Below, one piece after another: positions 1 to 8,355 of a stretch of DNA of 64,000 nucleotides. Below the pieces are notes generated by a model. That model was not told the origin of the DNA. It saw only the letters and a list, made by a program, of their open reading frames with translations, and searched no databases. Every line of letters starts with the position of its first letter. Position 1 is the first letter of the stretch. Where the stretch lies: positions 189,527 through 253,526 of the forward strand of contig NZ_CP045687.1 of NCBI RefSeq assembly GCF_009601705.1, read 5' to 3'. Made by a program: the position numbers and the translations under genes. The stretch is from Sulfolobus sp. E5-1-F (lineage in GTDB: Archaea; Thermoproteota; Thermoprotei_A; Sulfolobales; Sulfolobaceae).

Positions 1-936
1 AAGAAAGTACGCGCTAAAGGATATTGCACTAGCGTTAGCAGCATACTCCTTGGGAGTTCAGATCACGAAAATAGGAATCCCACCATCAACACTATACTAC
101 TACTTGAGGAAAGTGGGAATAAGAAGGAGAAGGGAGAAGAGACCAACATGCCCATCATGCAACTCCAACAGAGTAGTCAAGAACGGCTCATCCAGAGGGA
201 AGGCAAAGTATAGATGCAAAGTGTGTGGAAGAACGTTTTACAACACGTTGAAGCACAGAATGAATAAGGAACAAAGGGAGAGAATCTTAAAGGAGTACTT
301 GAACAGGATGAGCATGAGGGCAATATCAAGAGTTGAGGGAAAGCCATTAACTACGATCTACAGCCTAGTGAAGAGGATTGGAGCAAAGGCCTTCACGAGC
401 TTAATAATATTGAGGGGGCAACTCAAGAGTTTCGTGGCCAAGTCTACAGTGTTTGACGAGTTCTGGACTTATCTTCGTGTTAGGCATGGGAAGGTTAGAG
501 CGGATCTCTGGATTTGGACTGCTCTTTCTGATGGGATACCTTTCTACGAGTCTGGGGACAGAAGTTATGGGACTTTCCGTCTCCTCTTGAGCTGGTTACC
601 TAGGAGTGGGGTAAATTATACTGATCACTACTGTGTTTATCAAGTTCTTGATAAGCGCGTAGCTAGTAAGAAGTACACTTACATTGTGGAGAGTCATAAT
701 TCTCGGTGTAGGTCTCATCTTGCTAGGTTAGCTAGGGATACTAGGGCTGTTAATAGGAGTCAGAGGATGGTGGAATATAGCTTGGCCTTGTTGAACGTTA
801 TGTATCCTCACGTGTTCTCAAGGGAGATAACGCCCTTAAACGAGACTTACTTGAGGGCAGTACAGTATATTAGAGATAATCTGATATAATTTTACTAACA
901 GTTCTCGAATAAGATGACTGCATGAGAACACTCCCG
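1..936 (+). mobile_element. IS1-family insertion sequence (ISC1173-like), right part
   Basis: The left end lies outside the window. The right end is defined by the inverted repeat reading tcgaataagatgactg and ending in cactcccg at 936; the same end bounds the complete copy at 61161-62329. Internal sequence is nearly identical to that copy but has a 3-nt insertion near 38-43, which keeps the frame. Host sequence starts at 937 inside a truncated PH-domain gene. Confidence 0.85.
2..889 (+). CDS. IS1-family transposase, 5'-truncated by window edge
   Basis: This DDE transposase of the IS1 family cuts and joins the ends of its own IS. The frame is open from the first bases of the window, so the true start lies upstream; the TTG at 50 is only an internal codon. 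The N-terminal half has an InsA-like zinc ribbon, CPSC and CKVC about 20 residues apart. The C-terminal half has the InsB catalytic domain with DEFWTYL, DLWIWTAL and the VESHN segment carrying the catalytic Glu. It differs from the complete copy at 61298-62281 at scattered residues, for example Arg instead of Trp after VESHNS. The frame seen here has no disabling mutation. Confidence 0.9.
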   Translation, partial: RKYALKDIALALAAYSLGVQITKIGIPPSTLYYYLRKVGIRRRREKRPTCPSCNSNRVVKNGSSRGKAKYRCKVCGRTFYNTLKHRMNKEQRERILKEYLNRMSMRAISRVEGKPLTTIYSLVKRIGAKAFTSLIILRGQLKSFVAKSTVFDEFWTYLRVRHGKVRADLWIWTALSDGIPFYESGDRSYGTFRLLLSWLPRSGVNYTDHYCVYQVLDKRVASKKYTYIVESHNSRCRSHLARLARDTRAVNRSQRMVEYSLALLNVMYPHVFSREITPLNETYLRAVQYIRDNLI

Positions 937-937
937 A

Positions 938-1210
938 ATATGGTATTCCACATTACTTATTATAATTGCTTGGTTCAAGAGTTATACTTACTGTATCTCG
1001 GAAAAAGAGATAATAATAAAATCACTATTAGGTAAAAAAATAATCAAAGTAGAAAATTTTAAAGAAAGCTTTGTATCACAAGGACCTATAGCAAAGAGAT
1101 TGAAGTGTGGCTCAGTTTACATCATTTTAAATAACGGAAAGACCGCGATCTTATACGATATAAAAAATCCAGAAAAATTCTTCGAAAAAATTCAGAATTC
1201 CCGCCCTTAA
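938..1210 (+). pseudogene. C-terminal fragment of a bacterial-PH-like membrane protein, truncated by IS1
   Basis: An open frame of 90 codons starts directly at the IS1 border and has no start codon of its own. It encodes a hydrophobic segment (WYSTLLIIIAW) followed by a domain of the bPH type: a transition reading YCISEKEIIIK, then KVENF, QGPIAKRLKCGSVYI and a C-terminal DIKNPEKFFEKIQ. This order (membrane helix, then 'QG..r.l.cGsv.i.l', then 'iknP..f...I') is typical of small PH-domain membrane proteins. The N-terminus is missing. It might belong to the short N-terminal fragment beside the other IS1 copy at 62330-62395, but that cannot be shown from the junctions. Confidence 0.6.
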
Positions 1211-1245
1211 ATCATCACGTTGTCAGTACCTAGCCATAACATCAC

Positions 1246-1716
1246 TTAAGATAGTTTAGATACGACATTTTTTATCTCATCGTAGTTTGGTTCCTTCGTT
1301 GGATCTTCGGAAACCCACTTATACCTTATTATACCATTTTTGTCAATTACAAATACTGATCTCTTAGCGAGTACATATCCCTTTAGGATTGGTAACTCTC
1401 CAGCTACACCATAAGCTTTTACAGCTTCCCTATTAAAATCACTAACAATAGTGAAATTTAGCTTATTTTGCTCCTTAAATGCTTTATTACTAAACGGCGG
1501 ATCTACACTAATTCCTATAACTACTGCATTAACTTCATTAAATTTAGCAAGAGAGTCTCTAAAAGTACACATTTCTTTCGTACAAACTGAAGTAAACGCT
1601 GCTGGGTAAAATGCTAAAACCACTACTTTACCTTTAAAATCAGATGGTATTTTAACTTTTTTCAAATCTGTATCTACTAATTCCAATTCTGGAGCTTTCT
1701 CTCCTACTTCTACCAT
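1246..1716 (-). CDS. bcp: Peroxiredoxin, Bcp/PrxQ type
   Basis: This thiol peroxidase reduces H2O2 and organic peroxides in the cytoplasm. Its 156 residues match the Bcp length. The peroxidatic Cys45 lies in FTSVCTKEMC, with a second Cys at position 50. That CxxxxC spacing is the mark of atypical two-cysteine Bcp enzymes, where C50 resolves the sulfenic acid through an intramolecular disulfide. A thioredoxin-fold core (VVVLAFYPAAFT; IGISVDPP; FTIVSDFN) and an Arg after KRSVFVID complete the active site. The ATG at 1716 begins MVEVGEKAPE, a standard Bcp N-terminus. S. solfataricus has several Bcp paralogues; the gene neighbourhood would fit Bcp4, but that is from memory. Confidence 0.93.
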   Translation of the reverse strand: MVEVGEKAPELELVDTDLKKVKIPSDFKGKVVVLAFYPAAFTSVCTKEMCTFRDSLAKFNEVNAVVIGISVDPPFSNKAFKEQNKLNFTIVSDFNREAVKAYGVAGELPILKGYVLAKRSVFVIDKNGIIRYKWVSEDPTKEPNYDEIKNVVSKLS

Positions 1717-1773
1717 ACAATAGGTTTAGTATGAGAAGATAAAAAACTCAACACTAAAAGACTTTTAAAAAAT

Positions 1774-2688
1774 TTAAGTAGATATGCCAGGGACTGGTAT
1801 CGAAAGATCAATCTCCTTGGAGTCTCTTAACACCTTTATATCAACTTGTGAACCAACCATCTCTTCTAGTGTAGCTAATAAATCTATAGGAGATTTAACT
1901 TCTTGATTATTGACTTTCAGTATAATGTCGCCCCTTCTTATACCATTTCTATACGCAGTTCCATTTGGATCTATGTTCATTACAAGTAGGCCACTTTGCC
2001 TCTTTACCCCTAAGTATGTTGCTAACGCTTTGTTCAACTTTATTACTCCAACCCCTACATAAGGCCTTACATATCTGCCAAACTTCATAACGTTTTTCAC
2101 GAAACTATTAACAAGTTTGGAAGGAATTGCGAAACCTATATTCTGAGCCTCTCTTATCATCGCTGTAACAGTACCTACGACTTCACCTCTGGTATTTATA
2201 AGAGGACCTCCACTATTACCCGGATTAACAGCAGCATCTGTTTGAATTACATATATAGGAAGACCATTATGTGCCATTATAGTCCTTTCTTCACTGCTAA
2301 TTATTCCCATGCTAACACTATATAAACCCAAAGGATTCCCCACTGCTAACACTATCTCTCCAGTCTTGTATTCTTTAGCCAGTTTCAGACTAGGTAAGTT
2401 TAGTGTAGTACTTAGCATCGCAAGATCGTGATATGGATTTATCGCAACTACTTGTGCTTCTTCCCTAAATCCATCTTCAGATATTACTAGTATCTCTTTT
2501 GCATTTGATATAACATGATAAGATGTTATCAGAATATTTTTCCCTATAGAGTAGCCAGATCCTATACCTTCAGCAACTTGAGGCATAAAGAACTGGTCTA
2601 GTGCAATTTGCTTTGTTATTATGGTGACCACTGATGGAGTTACCTTTTCCACTAAATCTTCATACATTGTATATGTTACGTTAGGCAA
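1774..2688 (-). CDS. HtrA/DegP-like serine protease with one PDZ domain
   Basis: Trypsin-like protease for protein quality control. The catalytic triad is visible: His58 (SYHVIS), Asp88 (PYHDLAML) and Ser159 (NPGNSGGPL). A single PDZ domain covers about residues 205-300 (RPYVGVGV; GLLVMNIDPNGTAYRNGIRRGDIIL). At 304 residues it is short for HtrA because it lacks an evident signal peptide or membrane anchor; the chain starts directly with the protease domain, so it probably acts in the cytoplasm or at the inner membrane face. The start ATG gives MPNVTYTMYEDL. It is transcribed in the same direction as the peroxiredoxin, 57 bp away, so the two could share a stress-related transcript. Confidence 0.9.
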   Translation of the reverse strand: MPNVTYTMYEDLVEKVTPSVVTIITKQIALDQFFMPQVAEGIGSGYSIGKNILITSYHVISNAKEILVISEDGFREEAQVVAINPYHDLAMLSTTLNLPSLKLAKEYKTGEIVLAVGNPLGLYSVSMGIISSEERTIMAHNGLPIYVIQTDAAVNPGNSGGPLINTRGEVVGTVTAMIREAQNIGFAIPSKLVNSFVKNVMKFGRYVRPYVGVGVIKLNKALATYLGVKRQSGLLVMNIDPNGTAYRNGIRRGDIILKVNNQEVKSPIDLLATLEEMVGSQVDIKVLRDSKEIDLSIPVPGIST

Positions 2689-2822
2689 ACTATTTATATT
2701 CTTTCACCTTCCGAGAAAATCGAAAAAGATACTTTAAAATATATAAATTGATGAAAACTTGCCATAGTCCTCATGATGAATCTTCTAGATTCTGAAATAC
2801 CACTAGGTGGAACGAAAATAAA

Positions 2823-3658
2823 GAGTGTGGTCAACAATTTAATTAATTTGAAATTAATCGTATAAGTTGCTTCTATTATAGAAATAAATTGTTTTTATTT
2901 AGCGTAATACCTTTTTGGGTGAGCACGGGATTTTTATTGGTGAGCACATGCCTAATAGATGGAATATCCCCGTCTAGCCCAAGTTATTTTAATCCTAATG
3001 GGGTATAATATTAATCTTAAGCCAAGATTTCACGTTAGGGAGGAGGTCGCGTTAGGCTTAGCGAGTTATCTAGCTGGCTTATCCTCTTGGAGGACTACGT
3101 TACCACACTCCACCTTGTTGTACTATTACAAGAGGCTTGGTAGGGTTAGGTACGTTGTGTCCTTGAGTGGTCTTTACGCCATTGACGAGACTAAGGTTGT
3201 TTGCGTTAGGGGTAATTACTATTACGTTTGGATTATTAGGGATGTTGTGACTAAGGCTATTCCTTTCTTCATGGTCACTAGCTTGAGGAGTGGTTTTCAC
3301 GTGTTAACATGAGGGGGATTGAGGAGATCGCGAGTAGGTACTTTAAGAGGGTTGATCGAGTGGTTTACTTGCATGATGGTTTACCAGCTTATAATGCATT
3401 TGACTGGTTTAATGTTGGGCACAAGTAGGTTACGTTTGGTAGGAGGGATTACGCTGAGCAAGGGTTTAGGACATTGAAGCATAGGCTCTCCTCTATGGAC
3501 TTTCATTTCCCTTGGAGTTCAAATAGGTTAACGATTACGAGTTGGCTCTCTACCTTCTTCCTAATCTACAACATTCTTTATACTCAAGTGTATTTAGTGG
3601 ATAGGGGAGTGATAATAAATGTAAATATTTCAAATGCATAAAATTGTTGACCACACTC
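2823..3658 (+). mobile_element. IS6-family element (ISC774/ISC735-like), decayed
   Basis: Perfect 18-bp terminal inverted repeats gagtgtggtcaacaattt (2823-2840 and reverse at 3641-3658) are flanked by an exact 8-bp direct repeat aaaataaa (2815-2822 and 3659-3666). An 8-bp duplication is normal for IS6. The element is 836 bp long, against 847 bp for the copy at 60079-60925. The intact target duplication shows this copy is still at its original insertion site although its transposase is dead. Confidence 0.9.
2948..3641 (+). pseudogene. IS6-family transposase, multiply disrupted
   Basis: Compared with the copy at 60079-60925, the frame is broken in three places. A 1-nt loss soon after the start (cccgtctag for cccgtgctcac) gives an early TAG. 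A 13-bp deletion lies near 3303-3308, where one gttaa replaces gttaa-N8-gttaa. A Trp codon became TAG at about 3427. The longest remaining open stretch is 2959-3312. The 3' end is better kept than in the other copy: the frame after MDFHFPW runs to TAA at 3641 and supplies the C-terminal residues the other copy lost. Confidence 0.88.
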
Positions 3659-3676
3659 AAAATAAACTCAAAAATC

Positions 3677-3685
3677 CTTTTAAGG
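3677..3685 (+). promoter_or_regulatory. TATA box of the DUF4382 gene
   Basis: The box cttttaagg is centred 26 nt before the ATG at 3707, the spacing of leaderless Sulfolobus genes. It lies only 19 bp beyond the IS6 end, so the insertion left the core promoter intact but replaced everything upstream. Confidence 0.55.
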
Positions 3686-3706
3686 TATCTAAACCACAGT
3701 AAACTT

Positions 3707-4207
3707 ATGAGTAAGGGAATAATAGGTATCGTTATAGCGTTGTTAGTATTAGCTGGAGGAGTATACTACGGTTACTATTACTTTACTACTGGAGTTGTAA
3801 ATGTATATATTCAAGATCCTCCAACTACCCAAGGAGTTAAAATATACTTAACTATCTCTTCCATTATGATACATAAAACTAACGCTAGCAACTACTCTTG
3901 GATAACAATTTCAAATAAGACAATCACTGTACTATTAACTTCTAATATAACATTTCTAGCATCTTCAAGAATACCTTCCGGGGAATACAATGAGATATTT
4001 CTAGAGATATCTGCTGCTCAAGTCCAACTTGGAAATATTAATATTTCAGCTAAAATACCCAGCGGAGTATTTAAAATACATATCATAAACGGTATGAATC
4101 TAAAAGGAGGCTCTTCACAATCGCTACTTATAAGCTTTCCTCATGTAACCTATGCTAATGGACAAATAATAATAAATCCTTCAATTACTGCTGAGGTTAT
4201 GAGCTAA
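3707..4207 (+). CDS. Membrane-anchored extracytoplasmic DUF4382-like protein
   Basis: The 166-residue product has an N-terminal membrane helix (GIIGIVIALLVLAGGVYYG), then a soluble extracytoplasmic domain with several N-x-S/T sequons. The start of the domain, GVVNVYIQDPPTTQGVKIYLTISSIMIH, resembles DUF4382, whose members begin with a short strand, a D-P motif and 'v.itv.sv.vh'. The function is unknown; related domains are cell-surface beta-sandwich proteins. I chose the ATG at 3707 (MSKGIIGIV) because it directly precedes the membrane helix and sits 26 nt after a TATA box; a longer in-frame reading from 3644 would start inside the IS6 terminal repeat. Confidence 0.65.
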   Translation: MSKGIIGIVIALLVLAGGVYYGYYYFTTGVVNVYIQDPPTTQGVKIYLTISSIMIHKTNASNYSWITISNKTITVLLTSNITFLASSRIPSGEYNEIFLEISAAQVQLGNINISAKIPSGVFKIHIINGMNLKGGSSQSLLISFPHVTYANGQIIINPSITAEVMS

Positions 4208-4262
4208 ATTAAAATATAATTGGCAGATAGGTTAATATGCTGTAGATAAATAAATATATTTA

Positions 4263-4919
4263 ATGATGGATCTAGACTCTAAAGGTAAAGGAAACCCTTT
4301 TATCTTTTACGCTGCTTATTATCCTCCACTTTATTCTAAACTTAAAGCTAAAACTTTAAGAGAATTAGTGGAGGGTATCAAGAAAGCTGATAAGTATACG
4401 TTATTTTACCACGTTTTTCATCCAATTTTTAGCTCCCACCTAATACCCGAAGAATATTCTAACGATTTTGCACACTGGATAGCTGAGAGTTTAGGAGATA
4501 AAGAGTTAGCGGAATTAGTTTCTGACATACCAGGTGCTGAGCCTAGAACCATAGAAGACATTAGAAATGATTTGATAGAAATCCTAGAACCCAGAGCAGA
4601 TGAAAGAATGGGAATAAGAGAGTTTGTGTTTGTTTCATGCACACCAATAGTATACAAGACAAATTACATCGCAAACACTCTTGCCGAGTTCTTAGATTTA
4701 ATACAAATAATACCCGCTAGGTCACTTGTTTGGCATTTCGTAAGTAAAAGGGTACTCGGAATTTCAAAGAGAAATGATTTTTCAGAATGGCTAGACTCTA
4801 ATTTTGGACTCTCAGAACTAGCTGAGACCTTAAGTAAGATTGATCCACAAACCTATATTGAAGAAGAGGTGCTTAGGAGAGATATAATTAGAATATTAGA
4901 AAGGTGGTTATTAAGATGA
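4263..4919 (+). CDS. DUF5752-family protein linked to trehalose synthesis
   Basis: The 218-residue cytoplasmic protein has no recognised catalytic motif. It is built from two similar halves. Residues about 12-110 (PFIFYAAYYP, TLRELVEGI, NDFAHWI, ELAELVSDI, IRNDLIEILE) align with residues about 118-218 (EFVFVSCTPI, TLAEFLDLI, NDFSEWL, ELAETLSKI, RRDIIRILE). DUF5752 proteins are known beside the trehalose synthase TreT, and here the stop codon overlaps the treT start (ATGA), so the two must be co-translated. A role as partner or regulator of TreT is inferred from this linkage only. Compare the half-size relative at 29844-30128. Confidence 0.75.
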   Translation: MMDLDSKGKGNPFIFYAAYYPPLYSKLKAKTLRELVEGIKKADKYTLFYHVFHPIFSSHLIPEEYSNDFAHWIAESLGDKELAELVSDIPGAEPRTIEDIRNDLIEILEPRADERMGIREFVFVSCTPIVYKTNYIANTLAEFLDLIQIIPARSLVWHFVSKRVLGISKRNDFSEWLDSNFGLSELAETLSKIDPQTYIEEEVLRRDIIRILERWLLR

Positions 4920-6121
4920 TAGAGAAATACGTAGAATTTATAGGAGAACATGAGCTTGATGCGATCTTTAAGATAGCGGAAAAGATAAAGGATCTATCAA
5001 TACTCCATGTAAACTCTACTAAGGCAGGAGGAGGAGTAGCTGAGATATTAAACAGAATGTTACCATTAATGAAAGAATTAGGTCTCAATGTCGATTGGAA
5101 AGTAATAAAAGGAGATAATGAATTCTTTAACGTAACCAAATCTTTTCATAACTCACTACAAAATGGGACTGGGAATATACCAGAAGAATACTTTAAAATT
5201 TATGACAAATGGCAAGAGATAAACCTATCTGAAATTCCATTGGATTATGACATAATGTTTATACACGACCCACAGCCAGCAGGACTTATAAAATTCAAAA
5301 AAGGTAATAATAAGTGGATTTGGAGATGCCACATTGATATTTCAAATCCTTATCCACCGGTGTGGAACTTCCTACAGAAGTATATCTCACAATACGATAG
5401 CATGATAATCTCAGTTCCGTCATTTGGGAGAGATAATATTGAGATTCCGCAATTCATAGTTCCCCCATCAATAGACCCATTAAGTGTGAAGAATAGGGAC
5501 ATTCCTGAGACTACTGTATTTAGAATATTATATAAGTTTGGTATCAATGTTGAAAAGCCTTTAATAACTCAAGTATCGAGATTTGACTATGCTAAAGATC
5601 CTCTAGGTGTTATACAAGCATATAAGTTAGCCAGAAGACATGTAGATATACAGCTACTATACGTAGGAAGTCCAGCCACCGATGATCCGGAAGGTGAAAA
5701 GGTTTATAATGAGGTAGTTAAGGCTTCCAAAGGAGATAAAGATATACATCTTCTAATGTTACCGCCATACAGTGATTTAGAAATAAATGCATTTCAAACA
5801 GCATCTACTATAGTTATGCAGAAGTCTATAAAAGAAGGTTTTGGTCTAACTGTAAGTGAGGCAATGTGGAAGAGAAAACCAGTAATAGGAGGAAATACTG
5901 GTGGAATACCTTTACAAGTGATAAATGGAATTACTGGTTTCCTAGTCAATAGTGCACAAGGAGCAGCACACTACATAATATACTTAATTAGAAATGAGGA
6001 AATAAGGAAGAGACTTGGTATTAACGCTAGGGAACATGTAAGGAGAAATTTCCTCATAACTAGAGAATTAAGGGACTATCTAATGACAATAGCTTATGTG
6101 GCTAAAAGGTACGATACTTAA
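4916..6121 (+). CDS. treT: Trehalose glycosyltransferring synthase TreT (GT4)
   Basis: Retaining GT4 glycosyltransferase that joins a nucleotide-diphospho-glucose to glucose to make trehalose, a stress protectant, in the cytoplasm. The 401-residue chain has two Rossmann-like domains. The N-terminal one shows ILHVNSTKAGGGVAEILNRMLP and DIMFIHDPQPAGLI. The C-terminal one shows TQVSRFDYAKDPLGVIQAY, LLYVGSPATDDPEGE and the donor-site KSIKEGFGLTVSEAMWKRKPVIGGNTGGIP. I chose the ATG at 4916, which overlaps the upstream TGA; a GTG at 4904 is the alternative. Length and motif order match archaeal TreT (Thermococcus, Pyrococcus, Thermoproteus) rather than generic GT4 enzymes. Confidence 0.9.
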   Translation: MIEKYVEFIGEHELDAIFKIAEKIKDLSILHVNSTKAGGGVAEILNRMLPLMKELGLNVDWKVIKGDNEFFNVTKSFHNSLQNGTGNIPEEYFKIYDKWQEINLSEIPLDYDIMFIHDPQPAGLIKFKKGNNKWIWRCHIDISNPYPPVWNFLQKYISQYDSMIISVPSFGRDNIEIPQFIVPPSIDPLSVKNRDIPETTVFRILYKFGINVEKPLITQVSRFDYAKDPLGVIQAYKLARRHVDIQLLYVGSPATDDPEGEKVYNEVVKASKGDKDIHLLMLPPYSDLEINAFQTASTIVMQKSIKEGFGLTVSEAMWKRKPVIGGNTGGIPLQVINGITGFLVNSAQGAAHYIIYLIRNEEIRKRLGINAREHVRRNFLITRELRDYLMTIAYVAKRYDT

Positions 6122-6192
6122 TCTCCTTCTTGTTTTAATGAGCTAAGTTTGCCTCCTTTATATCGTAATATTATATGAAAAGATTTAGAAAC

Positions 6193-6201
6193 CTTATAAA
6201 C
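6193..6201 (+). promoter_or_regulatory. TATA box of the 6222 gene
   Basis: The box cttataaac is centred 25 nt before the GTG at 6222 and supports leaderless initiation there. Confidence 0.5.
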
Positions 6202-6221
6202 CTCTATTCTTATTTTATATA

Positions 6222-7286
6222 GTGCCAAGGTCTTCTGATGTCAGACTAACACCAGTTAGTGAAAGTCTTAGAGAAAGAGCTGAGATCATTATAAGGATGT
6301 ATGATATAGAAGATGAGAAAGATTTCTACACTAATGCATTCATGAGTATAATGAACATAATGGAAAAGGACGAATCTTTATTGGGAGTAGACTTCTGCTT
6401 TCTTATCCCCTATATTCTAGTTCACGAGAACTTCTCGTTTATACATTCTTCGTATATAGAGGATAAAGGCGATTTGTATTCCAATGATGAAATTATAGAA
6501 TATCTAATTAAAAAATATTTTAACTTTATAAATCCGATATATCTAAAACATTTCCTTGAATATTTAATTCCATCTACATATACCCCGTTAGTAATTAGGA
6601 ATGGGAATAATTTAATCTATAAAATCAGTTTTAACAATATAAATAAAAGATTACGAGAATACGTAGAGAACTTTTTACAGACTATTGTTACAATATTGGA
6701 TATAGGAAAAATAAATAGCAGCAAAGACACTCTAGAAATAGTCACACCATATCGATCTCTTATAGATTTTGTAAACCAAAATCATCATTTAGTGAGAGTT
6801 GAAAACAGTGTAATCAGCAAGAGAAACCAAATAATAACTAAATTCAATCTCAAAAATGATATTAAATCCGATAAATTTGTAAATGATTGGTCCCTCTATC
6901 AAATACTTACAATATATGATACTTTATTCAAAAATAACCTACTTTTATATAACATATTAGATAGACTAAATGATATTTACACCTTGTTCTTGGAACTGAG
7001 AAAGTCAGGTCATATTTTATTTCCCAATATAAGAGGAATCGAATATATCAATTATAGATTATTAGATAGGGAAATAATCAACAAAAACCTTGATATTTTT
7101 ACCCTTCTTATTAGTCCTAAAATTAGATTAATAAAAATAAATAACCAAGAGCTTATTATTACTGGTTTAAATAATTTTGACCAGAACCTCTCTAATTTTA
7201 TAAGATATGCTTTAAATGAAACAGAAATAGAAAAAGTTACTCATGGATACTTTAAAATAAAGACGAATGAGCGAATATTTTCATAA
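6222..7286 (+). CDS. Unknown protein, 354 residues
   Basis: I do not recognise this family. The GTG start is supported by a TATA box about 25 nt upstream. The protein is rich in Asn, Ile, Lys and Leu with no signal peptide, membrane helix or catalytic motif that I can see; short amphipathic helices alternate with Asn-rich segments. Its base composition is more AT-rich than the neighbouring treT, which can indicate acquired DNA. It is followed after 45 bp by another unknown AT-rich gene in the same direction, so the two may form a unit. Confidence 0.7.
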   Translation: MPRSSDVRLTPVSESLRERAEIIIRMYDIEDEKDFYTNAFMSIMNIMEKDESLLGVDFCFLIPYILVHENFSFIHSSYIEDKGDLYSNDEIIEYLIKKYFNFINPIYLKHFLEYLIPSTYTPLVIRNGNNLIYKISFNNINKRLREYVENFLQTIVTILDIGKINSSKDTLEIVTPYRSLIDFVNQNHHLVRVENSVISKRNQIITKFNLKNDIKSDKFVNDWSLYQILTIYDTLFKNNLLLYNILDRLNDIYTLFLELRKSGHILFPNIRGIEYINYRLLDREIINKNLDIFTLLISPKIRLIKINNQELIITGLNNFDQNLSNFIRYALNETEIEKVTHGYFKIKTNERIFS

Positions 7287-7331
7287 CCGATATGCAAAAC
7301 CCATAATTACTCCATTCCATCAATTAAACAC

Positions 7332-7913
7332 ATGACATTTCAATCTAGGCCTTGGAGAATTAGAAACGATATTTGGGAGAAATTGGACGAGATTTGCATA
7401 AAACTAAATAATAAGAAATCATATAATTGTACAGATAAAATAATACAGAGTGCGTCCGAACTAATAATGGAAGATATCGATATAACTGATATTAGTACCA
7501 GAAGCGCAATACTTGGAATTAAATATCTCATTTCATCTAACGTATTCTATAATCTCATCTCAATCGTCCAAGAGGAAAAAATATACAAAGAAATATCGAA
7601 TTCGTTGTTATCATTAATAGCTAATAAAGTGCAAGAGTCAGCCTTACTAGGTCTAGAGAATTCTGAAAACAATTGCAAAGAGAGGTCAATTTTAGAGAAT
7701 GTATTGAGAGGACTTACATATATTCTTGGAGAGAATATAAAATTAATTGCAGATGGAAAAACAAAGTTTGAAATAATTAATGCCACGAGTAATCCTAATA
7801 TAATCAAATTCTTACACATAATAATGGAAACTCTTAGGGAAAACTTTCAAATAATCCAATTAGATGAGAGTTGTAAGTATGATAGAATTTGCTTAAAGAT
7901 AGACTTCTGCTAA
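7332..7913 (+). CDS. Unknown protein, 193 residues
   Basis: Not recognised. The predicted chain is soluble and mostly helical (for example RNDIWEKLDEICIKLNN and SNVFYNLISIVQEEK) with five Cys residues, three of them in the C-terminal 20 residues. The start ATG reads MTFQSRPWRIRND. It lies 45 bp after the unknown gene at 6222-7286 and shares its AT-rich codon use, so joint transcription is plausible. No motif points to a function. Confidence 0.65.
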   Translation: MTFQSRPWRIRNDIWEKLDEICIKLNNKKSYNCTDKIIQSASELIMEDIDITDISTRSAILGIKYLISSNVFYNLISIVQEEKIYKEISNSLLSLIANKVQESALLGLENSENNCKERSILENVLRGLTYILGENIKLIADGKTKFEIINATSNPNIIKFLHIIMETLRENFQIIQLDESCKYDRICLKIDFC

Positions 7914-7932
7914 TCGCCATCAGTTTTTCACT

Positions 7933-8128
7933 TTACTTACCACAACATTCATTGGCATGATACACGTAAGCTTTATCCTTATTTTCTATCTTTATAATAG
8001 TCGCATTAGGATCTAAACAAATATCTGTCAGAACTCATGTTATCACATTCACCCTCATATACACTTAATGTACTGCCAATACTTTCTTCTGTTACTTCAG
8101 CCAAGGGAGCAATTCTTAGTATTTTCAC
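7933..8128 (-). pseudogene. Frameshifted mini-gene for a Cys-containing protein of about 65 residues
   Basis: A GTG at 8128 lies 27 nt after a TATA box (8151-8160). It opens a frame reading VKILRIAPLAEVTEESIG and VYEGECDNMSS, which stops after 40 codons. From about 8027 a second frame takes over and reads DICLDPNATIIKIENK and VYHANECCGK to a TAA at 7933-7935. One inserted base or two lost bases near 8027 would explain the break. The joined product has a Cys in EC, one in ICL and a terminal ECCG. No family was recognised. The position, the good promoter and the protein-like sequence in both frames argue for a real gene with a recent frameshift or a programmed one. Confidence 0.5.
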
Positions 8129-8150
8129 GCATATCTACAACTAACAAAAT

Positions 8151-8160
8151 TATTAAATTC
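8151..8160 (-). promoter_or_regulatory. TATA box of the frameshifted mini-gene
   Basis: On the minus strand gaatttaata is centred 27 nt before the GTG at 8128. The rest of 8161-8355 holds no other gene that I can see, only promoter-proximal AT-rich DNA in front of the UbiB-like gene. Confidence 0.45.
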
Positions 8161-8355
8161 TACCTTATCTAAAATAAACGTGCAAACAAGAAGGTAATTA
8201 GATTCGTGATCATATCTAACTTCTTTGGATTCTTTCGAAATTATCTGTAACTATCAATCTTCATAAGTTTGAGAAAAATCTATTTGGAGTCTAATTTCGG
8301 TGATATAAAAAGCTTCGAATAGGTACAAATACTTCCATTTTACCATATTATACTT

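Noticed and set aside
3100-3300. 66-residue open frame antisense to the IS6 transposase (also at 60450-60650)
   Set aside because: It is the shadow of the conserved transposase frame, so its presence in both copies is no proof of coding.
4418-4657. Antisense open frames inside real genes (many similar cases in the window)
   Set aside because: They mirror strong coding frames on the other strand, lack promoters and give no protein-like composition.
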